The notes: generated by a model not told the origin, from the sequence alone. A DNA stretch of 64,000 nt from Perognathus longimembris pacificus (GCF_023159225.1 NC_063170.1:26872301-26936300); one strand, 5' to 3'. Counted from the stretch's first letter, positions 21,541-34,516 are shown. Program-made: numbers and translations.

Positions 21541-22080
21541 CCTAGGCTTACAGCAGCGGCAGATCTTTAGTGCGGTTATACAAACATGACTGCCACAATA
21601 AAGCACGACTTATTTGATATTATATTGTATCAGAAGCATTAAATACACATTAAAGGGGGTGTTTTCAGTCTCTTTGCAGTAAGTGGCAGATGTTATGAAT
21701 AATAACCTGAAAAATCCTTCTGAATTCTAAAAAGGTGTGTTCCATCAAGCTCTCATATAAATCTTTAATAGAGCAGAAACACATTGAGCAGTGATTAGGG
21801 GAAATCTCTAACCATATTAAAGCTATTAAAGAGAGTTGCAAAAGGATTGGCAACCTCAAAAATAAAATAAAATTAAGCAAGAAAACAAACACATTAAGAA
21901 TCCAAAGGGCTTCCTGGTTAAGCCTTTCTGTCCGTTCTTTACTGGCATATGCTTGGCAGGTCTGGGTAACACACAAACACACATGCAGCACAAAACCCAG
22001 ACTTACCATCATTCAGTGAAATTTATGTAAATGAATATGCATTCCTGTACATGAAAAATTGGCAACATCTGTGCTCCATT
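21541..22080. promoter_or_regulatory. Candidate conserved non-coding element
   Basis: Repeat-free, AT-rich block with many TAAT/ATTA cores and 'acataaagcacgactta'-like runs, flanked by simple repeats downstream. No coding evidence. This is a weak call by texture only. Confidence 0.2.
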
Positions 22081-22128
22081 TAAACACCCTGATTTAATGG
22101 GGTCACCAAGAGATAAAGAGCAATGTGG

Positions 22129-22134
22129 ATGTGT

Positions 22135-22175
<41 letters not shown>
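22129..22175. repeat. (TG)n microsatellite
   Basis: Nearly uninterrupted GT units. Confidence 0.96.
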
Positions 22176-22176
<1 letters not shown>

Positions 22177-22481
22177 CCTCATCTACCCTCCCTTTAGAGC
22201 ATCTCCAAAAACAAATAAAAGAAAATATAGGTTAGAGGCAAACTAAACAGCTTTGAAAATATTGTCCCAGAGGACTGTGGCTTCCCAGGAATCAGGGGTG
22301 TTTCAGGAGAGACAAGAGCCAGCTGCAATAAACTCTGGATCAATAAAACTTAATTAACCCCTTGGGATCTTTGCAAGGAAGCTTGTCAGCAGAGACAACA
22401 TGGGCTCCCTGTGCCAGGTATCAAGGAGTTAAGCCAGCCTTGCCAGATAAAGGGGTATACCAGCACACACATGGGCATACG

Positions 22482-22513
22482 TTCTCTCTCCCTCTCTCTC
22501 TCTCTCTCTCCCT

Positions 22514-22566
<53 letters not shown>
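22482..22566. repeat. Compound (CT)n(CA)n microsatellite
   Basis: CT units to about 22517, then CA units. The same compound arrangement occurs at 12.9 kb. Confidence 0.96.
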
Positions 22567-22567
<1 letters not shown>

Positions 22568-23324
22568 CGCTTGGTCTTGCAGGCTCTTACTTTCGGAGGA
22601 AAGATGAATTAGTCAAGAGTCTCATAATCAAGGCCTTTGAAGGCTACAATGGGCTTCTGAGCATCTACTTGAATAAATGCTGGGACGCTCCTCTTCTTTA
22701 TCCTAATGCATTCCATTCTTGGGTCAATAAGATTGTTAGAAATAATATTTCTTTACTCTACATTATACCTGGTCACTAGCTGTAGGTTTCTTTCTACTGC
22801 AAGTCCTTATGCTTTTTTTTTTTTTCTGAAAAGATTCAGAAGGAATCAAAACATATCCAATGCTTATTTTTGGTCTGCTTTCTGCAAGACCCTGTCCAGT
22901 CACAAACTCCTGTTCTTGAGTAGGTAGTAGAGTTGATGAGGAGTTTTCAGTCTCATGAGAAACAGACATGTGAAATGTGTTTGCTTCTGTGAAGAGGAAA
23001 GAAGAAAGTTAGGGGCAATTTGTTGATGACCTCAGGAACTAGGGATGGGAGAAGCCAGAAGAAGACAGTATCTATCCCCTGATGAGCAATCAAGGAAGGC
23101 TCCGTGGGAGAAGTGGTGTGTGATTTTAATTCACTGTGACTCAGAGAACAGAGTTGTTGATTTGAGGTTTTACATGGCCACGGTTTCTGAAGTTCTCCCT
23201 TCTCAGTTTGGTACTATTGCATCTTTAACTTTTTTTCATGTAAAACTAGACTCTGATCATACAGCCCTTGATAGAAAACAAAACCTCGTGAAAGTTTAGA
23301 ACAATTTTCGTTTTCTTTATGCTG
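22567..23324. other. Unique intergenic sequence
   Basis: No repeat or gene recognised. Confidence 0.45.
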
Positions 23325-23551
23325 ATTTTTTTTAATGTACTGAGGCTTGAACTCATGAACTGGGCACTGTCCTTTAGGGTTTTTGTTCAAGACCAGCACT
23401 CTCATTTAAGACACAGCTACACTTCTAAGTGCCTATTGGAGATAAGAGTCTCTCAAATTTTTCTGCCCAGGCTAGCTTCAAACCTCAACCCTCAGATTTC
23501 AGCCTTCTGAGTACCTAGGATTATAGGCAAGAGGCATCAGCATCCAGCTTA
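23325..23551 (-). repeat. B1-ID composite SINE, antisense, diverged
   Basis: 'gtactgaggcttgaactcatg', 'gcctattggagataagagtctc', 'cagccttctgagtacctaggattatagg'. Confidence 0.82.
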
Positions 23552-23589
23552 TATTGATTGTTAATGTTAGTAGTATTATTTTATGTTCA

Positions 23590-23940
23590 TAAGTGTTATT
23601 AAAGTTTCCATAAAAATAATTTTTCTTTCTAAGCATGTATCCATTGTACAAAGGAGCTTTGTTATATAAAATAATTTTGCTTATAATGTGCTTTTCTATT
23701 ACTTTCTTTAACCCCTCCCTACTTTTGTTGTTCTTCCTTCATCCATGAACATAAAGAACTTTCATCAAACTACTCTCATCTTTTAACCATTCTGTACCTG
23801 ATCAGTTCCCACCTTCAAACAGTCCCCCTTTACATTAATGCCATGCTTATTTTAGGTCTAGATTCCTCATATGAGAGGGATGTGGTATTTATCTTTCTGA
23901 ATGTGGCATATTTTTCTTCACATGATGCCAAATAAATTAA
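23590..23940 (-). repeat. Old rodent L1 3' end, antisense
   Basis: 'ccattgtacaaaggagctttgttat' followed by 'acccctccctac', then 'ggtctagattcctcatatgagagggatgtggtatttatctttctgaatgtggc'. This is the order of a rodent L1 3' end read backwards. Confidence 0.65.
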
Positions 23941-25171
23941 AGCTTGGAACTGGTGAAGTAATTTGAAAATAAAGAACAAATCGGTATGCCATGGTAAATC
24001 ATACACTCGTTATTCAGGATTGGGAGCATGCTGACGTCTGCCTCAAACACTGCAGGAGGTGGAGGGGTCTGCAGAGAAGGGTCACATTTCTGCCTAGTGT
24101 CAGGCTTCCTTTCCGAGACAGCTCCATGTAGTGTGTGGGCAGGCTGGGGATGAGCAGTAGGTTGGAATCTGCAACTCCCAGAGCCCCGCAGATCAAAGGT
24201 TTATGGCCAAGCTGCTGGAGGGTGCCCAGCACATGGCAATAAAAGTGAGCTAATATTATCCGGCAGTGAGCAGGTTCTCCTAAGCACAGCAGATCTTCAG
24301 GCCACAGCGCACCTGGGAAGCTCAGGAGCAGCGGGTGGCACAAGGCCTAACTGTATCATCTCTGCCCATCTCAGTGGACCTGGGAGCTAGGAGCTGCTCA
24401 GAGAGAGCTTGATTCCTGGCCAAGATAACAAAAAGAAGGGCCATTGGTTAGTCAGCCTTACTCCCATCCAGTCACCGACTCAGTCTGAAGTTCTGTTACT
24501 TGTCTTCTTGGTGTTCTGGTTGCCATCTGCAGGAGGTAGATTAAGACTGTAGTTAGCTGGAGCATAGTGATAAATCCACTGAAGAAAGAGCCCATTCAGC
24601 TTTAGAAATGCTCCAATTCCAGGAAGACCAGAAGAAAACATTTCCCGATTATAAGAGTTCCATAGAAAAATCCCTAGCCATTTCACTTTTCCCCCTAGGT
24701 CTAGCTAGTTACTCAGTATATTGATGGACTGCTAGATTGTGTAGAGCCTGGGGGAAACTTCCTTCCCAAATTGGGCTTGGCTTCTTCACTTTATGTCATG
24801 GAGGCCTGAGCCATTTTTTTCCTTCCACCTCATGTGGCTTATTAAATCTCTCTCAATTCCTTCCCACTGCTCAAAGTGGCAGGGAAGCACACTTGTGGTC
24901 AGGCACTCCCTGAACCCAAGCACCACTGAGTCCAATGCTTTAGCTCTCACCAAGACAGTGGCATGACAGAGGACCACAGTGGACTGCCAGGCGCTAACTG
25001 GCTTCTCTTAGAGCTTTGCTCTGCTTTAACAAATACACGTGCTATCAGAATCCTGCTTCATCTTGTGTAATTGTGCCCAATCATTTTTATGGCCAGTGCA
25101 TCTTTAGGAATTCTTCAATTTCATTTTCATAGTATAGAAAACCTGGTTGTGTAAATGACCATTTATTTTAC
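23941..25171. other. Unique intergenic sequence
   Basis: No repeat recognised. A 109-codon minus-strand frame (24014-24343) has no domain and sits in GC-richer sequence, so it is probably chance. Confidence 0.45.
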
Positions 25172-25371
25172 TTTTTTTTGTATGGCTCCTGGGGCATGAG
25201 CTCATGGTCTGTATACCACTTGAGCTACAGCTCTACTTCCAGCTTTTTACTGGTTAATTAGAGGTAACAGTTTCATGGACTGTCTTGCCCAGACTGGCTT
25301 TGAACCCCAATCCTCAGCACAGCCTCCTGAGTAGCTAAGATTATAGATGTGAGCCATCAGTGCCTGGCTAA
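25172..25371 (-). repeat. B1-ID composite SINE, antisense
   Basis: 'ctcctggggcatgagctcat', 'actggttaattagaggtaac', 'cctcctgagtagctaagatta', ending 'gagccatcagtgcctggct'. The central region has a deletion. Confidence 0.83.
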
Positions 25372-25469
25372 ATAATCTGCTTTGGCCAAGTACAAAGGTC
25401 TCTAACTCATATTTCTGTTCCTACCATAAAATGGTATTGTCCCAAGAGCATTCCACTTTGTGTGTGTTG

Positions 25470-25680
25470 GTAGCCCTTGCACTGTCACTCATTTTATGTG
25501 CATTTGACTGGTGCTCTGCCACTTGAGACACACTTCTAACCTGGCTCTATGCTGTTTAATTAGAGTTAGGAGTCTTGCAAACTCCTTTGTGTTTAGGTTG
25601 GTTTTGGACTTCACAATCCCTCTGATCTCAGCTTCATGAACAGCTAGGATTACAAACATGAGCCACTGGAGCCTAGCCCA
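25470..25680 (-). repeat. B1-ID composite SINE, antisense, old
   Basis: 'ctctgccacttgagacacac', 'gtttaattagagttaggagtc', 'gaacagctaggattacaaac', ending 'gagccactggagcctagcc'. More diverged than its neighbour 100 bp upstream. Confidence 0.78.
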
Positions 25681-25698
25681 TTGGCATTTCTGATCATG

Positions 25699-25706
25699 GA
25701 GAGAGA

Positions 25707-25746
<40 letters not shown>
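25699..25746. repeat. (GA)n microsatellite
   Basis: GA units with one interruption, directly after the SINE. Confidence 0.95.
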
Positions 25747-25749
<3 letters not shown>

Positions 25750-25849
25750 ATTTGAGAAAGTTCTATTTCTACTTCTTTACATCCATCTCCAAGTATAAGA
25801 AATTACTTACTCCTTAATAATGCAACCCCTTGCAAATGACTGTCAACAA

Positions 25850-25935
25850 CTGAGTCACTAGTCCCTTAAAAGCTGTAGTTTCCTCATCTGTAGAGTAAGC
25901 TGGATAATTTAGCAAAGTTAATAGAATACCTGATA
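25850..25935 (+). repeat. MIR-like fragment
   Basis: 'agtcactagtcccttaaaagctgtagtttcctcatctgtagagtaag' matches the MIR core tail. Confidence 0.55.
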
Positions 25936-26077
25936 AAGAAACCCTGGAGGTCTCTCATAGCCCCTCAATTTATGGTTGGTTTTTCTACAGTTATATAGAT
26001 TTTTTTTAAAGCAAGTGATACTAGTTTTTTATTTATGGAAGTGTTCAGAAACTTCCTATAATGTAAATGTCCTTTCA

Positions 26078-26165
26078 TTTTTTCTTTATTGATACATATT
26101 AATTATATAAAGGAGTTTTATTGTGAAATGTCCATACATGCTTTTCATAATTGACTTTTGAGATG
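26078..26165 (-). repeat. Short old L1 3'-end fragment, antisense
   Basis: 'tctttattgatacatattaat...aaggagttttattgtgaaatgtccatacatgc' is a rodent L1 3' end read backwards. Confidence 0.6.
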
Positions 26166-26650
26166 GAACAAGAGTCAGAATCACATTTCTCAAAGATGTT
26201 AATGAGCTTTTGCTTCTTTATGGGGGATGAATAATGAACAGAGCTCCTGAAAATCTCCAAGAAGTTGTTCCCCAGAATGGAGGCTTCCTCAGAGCTTCCT
26301 TCAACTCCCATCAAGGCTGGAACTGTCAGCCTTGGATTCTTCCAAAGTATGATGGTCCCCTAGAGAACAAGCACAGGATGGCAAGTTGCCCTGAGCATGA
26401 CTCTTTTCTGATGGTCATAAGGTGTCCTGAGTGGTTCACAACCTGCCTTTCATGTGTGCAGACATCTGTAGTACCCAGAAAGGCACAATGGGCTCAATGG
26501 AAAGGCATGGGTAAGCAGAGTAGTGTAAATCAAGGAGCACTTATAGAAAAGTAACAAATCTGAGCTCTAATGCCATCATGGTGTTAGGTTTGGGCTAGTT
26601 TTTATCATTTCTATCTCAGTATTTCCTCATGAAGATCAATTGGGCTAATT
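26166..26650. other. Unique intergenic sequence
   Basis: A 106-codon open frame at 26234-26554 shows no domain and no splice or promoter context. Confidence 0.4.
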
Positions 26651-26715
26651 GTGTGTGTGTGTGTGTGTGTATGTGTGTGTGTGTGTCTGCATACGCATGC
26701 ATGCGTGTGCATGTG
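26651..26715. repeat. (TG)n microsatellite with flanking ATGC alternation
   Basis: GT units to about 26687, then alternating purine-pyrimidine (catacgcatgcatgcgtgtgc). This is a Z-DNA-prone composition. Confidence 0.92.
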
Positions 26716-27487
26716 TGCTTAGTAAGTTGTTAGGTGGTATGCACATGTAAAGGATTTTGTTCTTTGTAAGTGTGGGTGGATGGTGGCATCTGGGACACCC
26801 CCTAGTCCCAGTGCTTCCCAAATGGATCAGTCTCAGTCAGTAACATTCTGACACATGCAAAACCATGTGAGCTCAAAAGCTAATAACCAGATCAAAAACG
26901 ACAGGCTTGAGGAGGGAGGCCAGCCTGGGAGATGTGTTATGAGCTGATCAGAAAGGAGAAAAGAAATAAAGTCATTAGCTTAATTAAGGGGCAGGAGGGA
27001 ATGATGAAGCACATCTCCAGCAAAACCAAATTAAGCATTTAGAAGATATTAAAAATGCATTTGAACTCCACTGGTACTGCAGTTCTAATAACATTTCCTA
27101 GGGCCTTGGTCAGTTATGAGGTCAGTCTAGAATCAAGAAAAGGTACAGTTCCTTACTGCCTCACTTGCCTCCCTGAACCTTCCTCCAGTGAAATCTTCTG
27201 ACTTCTTGTCCCCTGTGTTAGCTTCCAACCATTCTCTCCCCACAGATTCCTTTGGAAGCATCCTGTTTCTGGCACAGACTTATTGAGAACTATTTCTGCA
27301 GTCTCAGGGTCTTGATTTCTTTGAATTTTTGTGTTTGCAACTTGGTGACAGTCTAAACAATGTAACAGGATCCTGTCCTGGATCCTGAGGATATCCTCAA
27401 TCAATGGCTTGCTGCCATATAAGCAAGTGTTTGTTTGCATTTATGTTGGTGATCACATGAGAAGGAAGTTCCACTGGTACAATGAGC
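26716..27487. other. Unique intergenic sequence
   Basis: No family recognised. The segment 26930-27110 is AT-rich with several TAATTA-type motifs, but I do not claim an element. Confidence 0.4.
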
Positions 27488-27640
27488 AGTAGTGATCAAC
27501 AGCCAGCATCTATTAGGCACTTAGTATGTGCTGATCTCTGTTCTAATCACATAATGTAACTTAAGTCATTTACTATTGACTTTTAGGAAGTGCTTTTAAT
27601 GTTTTCATTGTATTTTTAGAGGGTGAAGGGGAGGTCTTAA
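27488..27640 (-). repeat. MIR fragment, antisense
   Basis: 'cagcatctattaggcacttagtatgtgctgatctctgttctaatcacataatgtaacttaagtcattt' is the antisense MIR 3' end. Confidence 0.75.
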
Positions 27641-28754
27641 TATTTCCACTATCACCATCTTATCATACATGTAAGAAAGCCAAGTATATAAAATTGTTTT
27701 AGTAGTGAGAACATTATCAAAGTGTTATTGTATGATAGGATCTGTACTGTGCATCAGACTGGTCATTCCAGTAGAGAAATATTGTGGAAGAAGATGGTAA
27801 AGTGAACATGACAGGCTCAGAAACCACTGGTCACAAAAATGTAAGTCCATCACCCATACCACCAACAAGACCTGCTAGATATGCTTCAGAGAGAAAGCCT
27901 GGTGCTGTGAGCCAGTTCCTGTCCATGTGGCCACAGCACCACAATGGGGCCACTCAGAAGAAGACAAAGCCTCGGGGATCCGTGGCGTGAAGGCACTGGA
28001 AGAGTTTCATGGGATCCAGTCTGGACCTCAAGCCTCAGTTCATCCCCAAGTGTTCTTGGGGAAAGTTAGGGCGCAGAAGTCATATTAACAAGGTAAGGAA
28101 AGTAAGACAACAGCCTTAGGGATAAGGAGGGATATGGAGCCTTCAAGTTCTACTCCACGTGGCTGAAGGACTCCAAGGAGATGCTTTCACTCAGGAGACA
28201 GCTTGGCTTAGGCATGAATGGGTCCTAAGACTTGGGATGCACCGTGTCTCATGTTGCTTTTCTCCACCCTTCTGCTCTGTTATCCCTATGTTAGCTTTGC
28301 TCTCAAGAGACTCTTTTTCTCAAGGTAGCTCCTGCCAATGCCAAAATGGCCAGAACTGGGCCATGGGTCATAGATCCCACATGAACCAATGGACTAAGCA
28401 GGAAAAAAGAGTCCTCCAATGGAAATCTGGTGAGAACCCCTGAAAAGGAAGATCAATGCTGGAAAGGTGAAAGCAATGTTTCTCTCATGACAACCAATCA
28501 CAATGCAATCAATGGTTTGATGATTTTTTTAACTTTTAGTAGGCACAGAGTATGGGTAGTTGTATTCTTAAAACCAAGGGAAATGCCAAACATAACCCCG
28601 GGGTAGAGAAGAATTTATGACAAAAACAGCACCCTGGAAGATCAGGCTGTCTGCCCCAGACTCAGCAAATGAAGCCCAACTTAATTGCTTGCAGTCTTGG
28701 ATGAACTTCTAACTCTCTAGCCCTAGGAGAGAAAAAATTGCATAGACAACCTGC
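27641..28754. other. Unique intergenic sequence
   Basis: Open frames at 27784-27990 and 28159-28443 show no recognisable domain. No exon can be supported. Confidence 0.4.
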
Positions 28755-28870
28755 TTTCTTCCCTTGGCGTGCTGAGCCTCTGAGAAAGTTATTTAACCTC
28801 TCTCAGCAGTGATTCCCCAGCTGTAAAAACAGGATGAGAATCTTTGCCCATTCAGGGCTGCAGGCAGAGC
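28755..28870 (+). repeat. MIR fragment
   Basis: 'gagaaagttatttaacctctctcagcagtgattccccagctgtaaaaacagg' matches the MIR core. Confidence 0.7.
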
Positions 28871-29253
28871 TGCAGAGAACAGGATCTATAGCAAAAGCTT
28901 TCTGGGCTGTGGGCTACATAGTATAGCAAAAATGTGGCACCAGGACTCTGGGATCTGCACAGACTTAGGCACTGGAACGGCTTGGAGTGTCCTTTTTCCC
29001 AGTGCTTGAAACATTAGGCAGAGATACCTCCTACTTCTAGTGCTTGTAAGAAAGTGTGTTTTTACTGTTGGCATGGGTACTTCCTGGGGATTTGTCCAAA
29101 CTAAGGCAGCAATGGCAAGATGTGAGCACAACTCAAGCTTATAGTATATCCTAAAGCAGAGTGTTAGGTGCATGATATGGAAGCAAGGCTTTCTTATGTT
29201 TAGCTTAAGTAATGACAGGTAAATTCATACCATCTCTGAGGAGCTCAGAAACT
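28871..29253. other. Unique intergenic sequence
   Basis: Nothing recognised. Confidence 0.4.
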
Positions 29254-29412
29254 AGTAGGGAGAGAGGAGAGAGAGAGGAGGAGGGAGGAAGGGAGGAGGG
29301 AGAGGGGAAGGAAGAATAGAGAAAGAAGAGAAGAAAAAGGAGGAGAGAGAAGAAGGAGGAGGAAGAGGATGATAAACTAGAGATGGATGAAGAAAGGGAA
29401 GGAGGGGAGAAC
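29254..29412. repeat. GA-rich polypurine low-complexity region
   Basis: About 160 bp that is almost all purine on the plus strand, irregular rather than a clean microsatellite. It produces a serine-rich frame on the minus strand. Confidence 0.9.
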
Positions 29413-29877
29413 AGGGCAGAAGAGCAAGTATAAGAGTTATTCTCTAAGACAAGGAGCCACATCTGGTCCACTGACTGTCTATTTCCTGATGATCCATGAA
29501 CTAAAAGTGGTTCTCATCTTTTCAGATGGTTGGAAAAAAGATTCTAAAAGTATGATTTGGTGACATGTGAAAGCTATGTGCAATGAAAATTTTGGGGTAT
29601 TTTTGCACACAGTCCTCTTCATTTGTTTACAGTGTCCAGGGCCACATTTGTGTGTTCATAGCAGAGCAGAGTAGAAACTGTGTAGCTCACAACACCTGAA
29701 ACATGTTTAGAAAGAGCTTGCTGACTCCTAATCTAGAGAAGCATATTTTGCCCCAGACATGAGGAAAGTTCTCCCAGGGAGACCTTTCAATGTAATTTGG
29801 CATGAGATATGGGTCTGGGAGTTGGATAGGATTAGTTAGAAAGCATAAAGCAAGGGGCCCTAAACACAGAGACTTCT

Positions 29878-29960
29878 ACCCTCATTTTATAGATAAGAAC
29901 CAAGAGGTTGAGGAGTGGAGCTGGAATGCTAAACCAAGTCTAACTCCACAGCACCTGCTC
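29878..29960 (-). repeat. MIR-like fragment, antisense
   Basis: 'ccctcattttatagataagaaccaagaggttgaggagtggagctgg' is an antisense MIR pattern. Confidence 0.5.
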
Positions 29961-31247
29961 CTGTTGCCCCTTGTAGTAACTGGCTTGATGCAGGAGGTGA
30001 AGGAATAAGCATTTGAGTCTGGAATAAAGGAGATACCAGAGAAGGAGGTGGTGGTATGGGAGGATGGTGAGTTCCACTGTCTATGCTTTTTGAAGTAGGG
30101 ACAAGATTCCTAGGTGAAAGTCTCACAGACTCCTGCCAGCCTGCCGCTTAGCTGCGTTGACTCCACATGGTGGCAAGGCAGGAGGAAGTCTCAAAAAGGC
30201 CAAAGGAGGTGCATATGACTATATGGAGAGAAGAGGGCACAGGGACTCGGGTAGAAAAGTGCTCAATTTGAGATTCAGGGTAAGTGTGTCAAACTTAGAA
30301 AGCACAACATGTGCAAATGGGTAGTGTGGGCCAGATGTGACCCCGTGGAGAGGAAAGAGCTTGGGCCTCCTTGAAAGCATGAAGTGGAGTCTGTGTTTTA
30401 ACCATTGTTGTCATGAGGATAATACATACAGCCTTGCCAGCTATGGCTGTGTAATTTTGACATTACTGGAGTTGGAAGCCAAGGCCTTGATTATTAAGTA
30501 AAACCTCTATCTTTGAGCTGTATCCAGATATGACTTTTGAAGAGGAAGTAGATATTTATGAGAAATCTTTTGACATTTAAGTATTGGCAAACATCAGCCA
30601 AGCATAGCCAAGGTCTGGATCCAGATTGCTTACTGTTATATGGCACCTAAGAAACCCTATCAACCCAACCCACTCCTCCCCAAGACCCTCCCACATAGGC
30701 CCAGGCCCTCCTCTTGGCACTGTAGCATGCGCTCCCACATAGTTGTCAGCGCCAGAGACAGCCTGGGACAACATCACAAGCTCCCTGGGTGCTCTGTGTT
30801 TAAGCCACACTTAGCCGAGGTGAGAAGAAACAGAAACTCACAAACAACCCATGTATGTGACCAGAGGCTTATGCATGTCAGTCTGTGCCTGTGGGCATGC
30901 ACAAGGTGAGACAAGGTTGGATTGCAGAGTTGGGAAGGGGTTCTTTTTGGAGGGTATTAAAAGGAGAACTCTGGACCTGGGCTTTGTCCCTGAGCTTTTT
31001 TCCCCCTGGGAGAAAATAAGACATCAAAAGTTCTGTGAAAATATTACTAAGAATACTTACATTGCAGTCAACAAGAGATGGAATTATTACTTTAATTGAG
31101 ATCTGGGGTGGTTTTTTCCACCTTGTTTTCTCACAAAATGTTATCCATTTTGTCTTTTAAACTTGCAATGGCAATATCTCTCATGGTTTGTTGTAAATAC
31201 AGATTGACTTGAAATGTTGGCCAAGTATTTGATTTTAAGCCTTTGGT
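29961..31247. other. Unique intergenic sequence
   Basis: No gene recognised. A short piece at about 30966-31010 ('ggacctgggctttgtccctgagc') may be a SINE remnant. Confidence 0.4.
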
Positions 31248-31452
31248 CCATGCTTCCCTGAGCTTCTTTTTGCTCAAAGCTAGTGCTTTACCACTTGAGC
31301 CATAGCTCCACTTCTGGCTTTCGCAAACTAATTTATTGGAGATAAGAGTCTCCCAGACTTTGCTGCCCATGCTGGCTTCGAATTGTGATCTTTAGATCTT
31401 AGTCTCCCAAGTAGCTGGGATTATAGGTGTGAGACACTGGCTCTTGGCTTTC
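31248..31452 (-). repeat. B1-ID composite SINE, antisense
   Basis: 'gagcttctttttgctcaaagc', 'accacttgagccatagctcc', 'tattggagataagagtctcc', 'cccaagtagctgggattatagg'. The extreme antisense start is missing or diverged. Confidence 0.85.
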
Positions 31453-33635
31453 AAACACTTTTTTCACCTTCAGATCTGGGCACTTATTCCATAGCATCTC
31501 AGCCCACTTCTCCAGGATGTGTATCTTGGAGTTAATCCCAACCTGAGTTTGCCTTGGCTTGTGAAGAGGTTATTTGTTACCATAAGTCCTTGTTCAAGGA
31601 TGTCACACTAGAATCCTGGAATTGGTCATAATGGGATAAGTTATACCACAGAAAGAGGTGGCTGCTAGCAGTAAGCCCTACCTGCCAATCTGCCATGTGA
31701 CATTAACTGCATGTGGGTCTCAGCACATGGCCAGTGCTCCAACTGGACAATGCCTCTAACAGTGATCATCTACTGGGGGTTTTTGAAGCCTCTAGGTATT
31801 TGAAAAGTCACTTTGATGGTCTATCTTTCCAGTTGAAAGGAGAGAGGATGTCCTGGGAGCAGTGGAGAGATTTACAAAAATTCAAATCATGGGGAAGGTG
31901 TTATTTTGAATAGAAATTACTCTTTTAGGGAAAGTGATCAAGTCCACTTTTTTCCATTTATCTTCTCCCACTCTGATCTGAGCAAGTAATTAGGCACTGG
32001 GACCCTCTTCCATTTTGTACCAAGATTTGGCATGAACAGGCTAGAGGAAGAGAATGGCCAATGATTCAGATGAAGACTGTAAAGACATGATGAGCCATCC
32101 AGAGCTCACATTGTCTCAGGCTAGTTGAAGCAGGTGACAGACACATGTTCCACTCACATCCCCTCTTCAAGGCCCAAATGCCCAGCCCCAGCTGCCAGTG
32201 AGGTCATCTGCAGTAGCTACAGCTGCAGCCTCTCTGGGAATAGGGAACCACCCTGCTTTCCAGAAGGCAGCTTGTGGGCAGTGACAGCTGGTGTGAAATG
32301 TTAGGGCATTGTCTCAGTTTAGAAGCACTGGCTCTGAATCACCACCTGATTTTCAGAATTCCATTCAGGATTGGCTGAGGCCTTCCTTGACTGAAGCTCA
32401 CTGTGTGTTAGCTTTTCCCTCTATTCCATCTTCTTTACTTCCTTACAGATGTGCCTCCAATAAACCTACCCACAACTCCCCATCTCACCCTTCATTTCAA
32501 TGAGACCAACTTGAAGACAAAGATCTTAATTTCATCTAGCTCAATTCTTTACCAAATGCATAAACCCCCTCGGTTGCCTCCCTAATCAGAGAGCTCCAGT
32601 CCCTGCCTCACGCTTGCTGGGAAGTTCTGCTTATTGGAATGCCTGCCCTTAGTCTAAGTTGAAATCCTCACTCCTGTTTGGAGAGAGGCTTGTTTTCAGA
32701 ACATTTCTTGTGTTCTCATTTATTCTAATTGCCATTGCTTTGCACTTAACAAGAAGGAGATCTGGGACAGAAAACAAGAAAACATATGCTCTTTACCCAC
32801 CCCCCCCAACAAAAAGGACATGGTATTGGACATTTTTAAAGTGGGGAGTACTGAAGGGTGGTGTTGGAGGGTTTCCTTGGAGCCTGTTGACCAAGGCTCA
32901 TAAAGATGTGTAGGACCTTGTGGGCCAAATGAGTTTCCAAGGAGCGGCCAGCATGGCCATCCCCAGAAATACCTGGCTGCTGTCTTCCGAGGCTAATTCT
33001 GTTTTGTTTTTTGCTAACACCTCTTTGGCTCTCCCCTCTCAGGCAGATGATTAAAATGTGGTGGATTGTTCCTTTAGCTTCAAGAATGAGATGTGATTTG
33101 GACCTGGACAGTCAGCTTTTTCCTTTTGATTGCGCTTAGTGATGGACATGTGGTCTATACGGTCTTATGATGGCAGCCCCAGGAATTTTGAAGCAATTAC
33201 TGAAAAGGATTTCTAAGTTGGTTGGAGTTGTTGGGCTATTTGGAGTAATCTGTAAGCTCTGTAAAGCAGAGTTTAGTTTCAGAGAGTGTGGGGAAGAGAG
33301 AATAAGTGAGTGAGAGAGAGAGAGATTTTGATTTAATGACATTGTTTGGCCCCTGCCTACTCCTTATTATTACAAGGACTCCAATCAAAAATTGCTTTTC
33401 TACTTGAGGCAACTTGATTTAGGTTATCACATGCAACAAAAAAGACACCTCACTAATGTAGTCAAAATCTAGTATGAGGTCAAGGCTCTCTGCTCTTAGT
33501 GTTCATGAGAACAATCAAGACACAAGATCAATTATCAAGATCAAGTCACCAAACTTGATACAAGCAGAAGTGTCTCTTGAAGAAATAGCCTGCAGGTCAG
33601 TCAGGAGGAATCTATGAGGGGATCTCTCTTATTGT
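31453..33635. other. Unique intergenic sequence
   Basis: About 2.2 kb without a recognised repeat family or gene. Open frames are 60-84 codons and have no domain. Confidence 0.45.
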
Positions 33636-33868
33636 TCTTTTTTTTTTTCCTGAACCAGTCCTGGGGCTTGAACTGGGCCTTGGGCATTGTTCCTGAGCTT
33701 TTTTGCTCTAGCACTCTACCACTTGAGCCACAAATCCACTTCTGGGTTTTTGGTGCTTAATTGTGGTAAGAGTCTCATGGACTTTCCTGCCCTGGCTGAC
33801 CTAGAACCATGACCCTCAGATCTCAACCCAAGTAGTTAGTATTATGGGTGAGAGCCACTGGATGTACA
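33636..33868 (-). repeat. B1-ID composite SINE, antisense
   Basis: Poly-T, then accagtcctggggcttgaac, 'ctctaccacttgagccac', 'ggtaagagtctcatggac', 'caagtagttagtattatggg'. Confidence 0.87.
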
Positions 33869-34516
33869 CAATAGTTCCTTCTTTTAAACCAGACTTCTTC
33901 ATTTGCAATTTCTAGTTCTAAGATATTGGTATTCTTTAGAAATTAGCCTTCTCCAGATCTTTTACAGAAAATCCAACTTTTAATATAAGCTGCTTTTCAT
34001 AAAAACTCTTTAGCTTGTCTTCAATGAATTCAGATGCCAAGTATTTAAATAGCATTATTCCTTGGGTGATTTTCAAAATGGCTCATTCAGAAATGATTCT
34101 CAGCTTGTAGGAGAGATATACTGCATTGAAATGACCCCATAATTCTGTCTGTGATGTAGGCATTAAGGGACATTGGGGGCAGAGGAAATCTTCCCCACCC
34201 CACCTATACCCCCCCCCAGGATTCTGAGACTTTGATTATTTTGTTCTCAGCTTTGATATTTCTGGAACAAAGTGGCCCATTTTGATCTGCTCTTGAATGG
34301 CATCCTTGTCCCCCACCTCCTTGATCATTTCCGATGTCCTCCTCCTCAGTTCCCCAGCTTCTTTATGTCTTTTAAAGGTTTGACCAGAACTACATACAAT
34401 ATTTCCAGAGATCAGAGAATCAGGCTTTTATCTTTGCTCATTGATGTTAAAAATTTGATCATGATAAAATGAATCATTCTGAGGAATTTGTATTGAAACC
34501 TATGCCTGAAGTTCAT
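33869..34516. other. Unique intergenic sequence
   Basis: Nothing recognised. Confidence 0.4.

Noticed and set aside
24014..24343. 109-codon minus-strand frame as an exon
   Set aside because: No splice-site pair I would defend and no recognisable protein family.
27784..27990. Possible small gene or processed pseudogene (68 codons)
   Set aside because: No recognisable domain, no A tail or target duplication, and no splice context.
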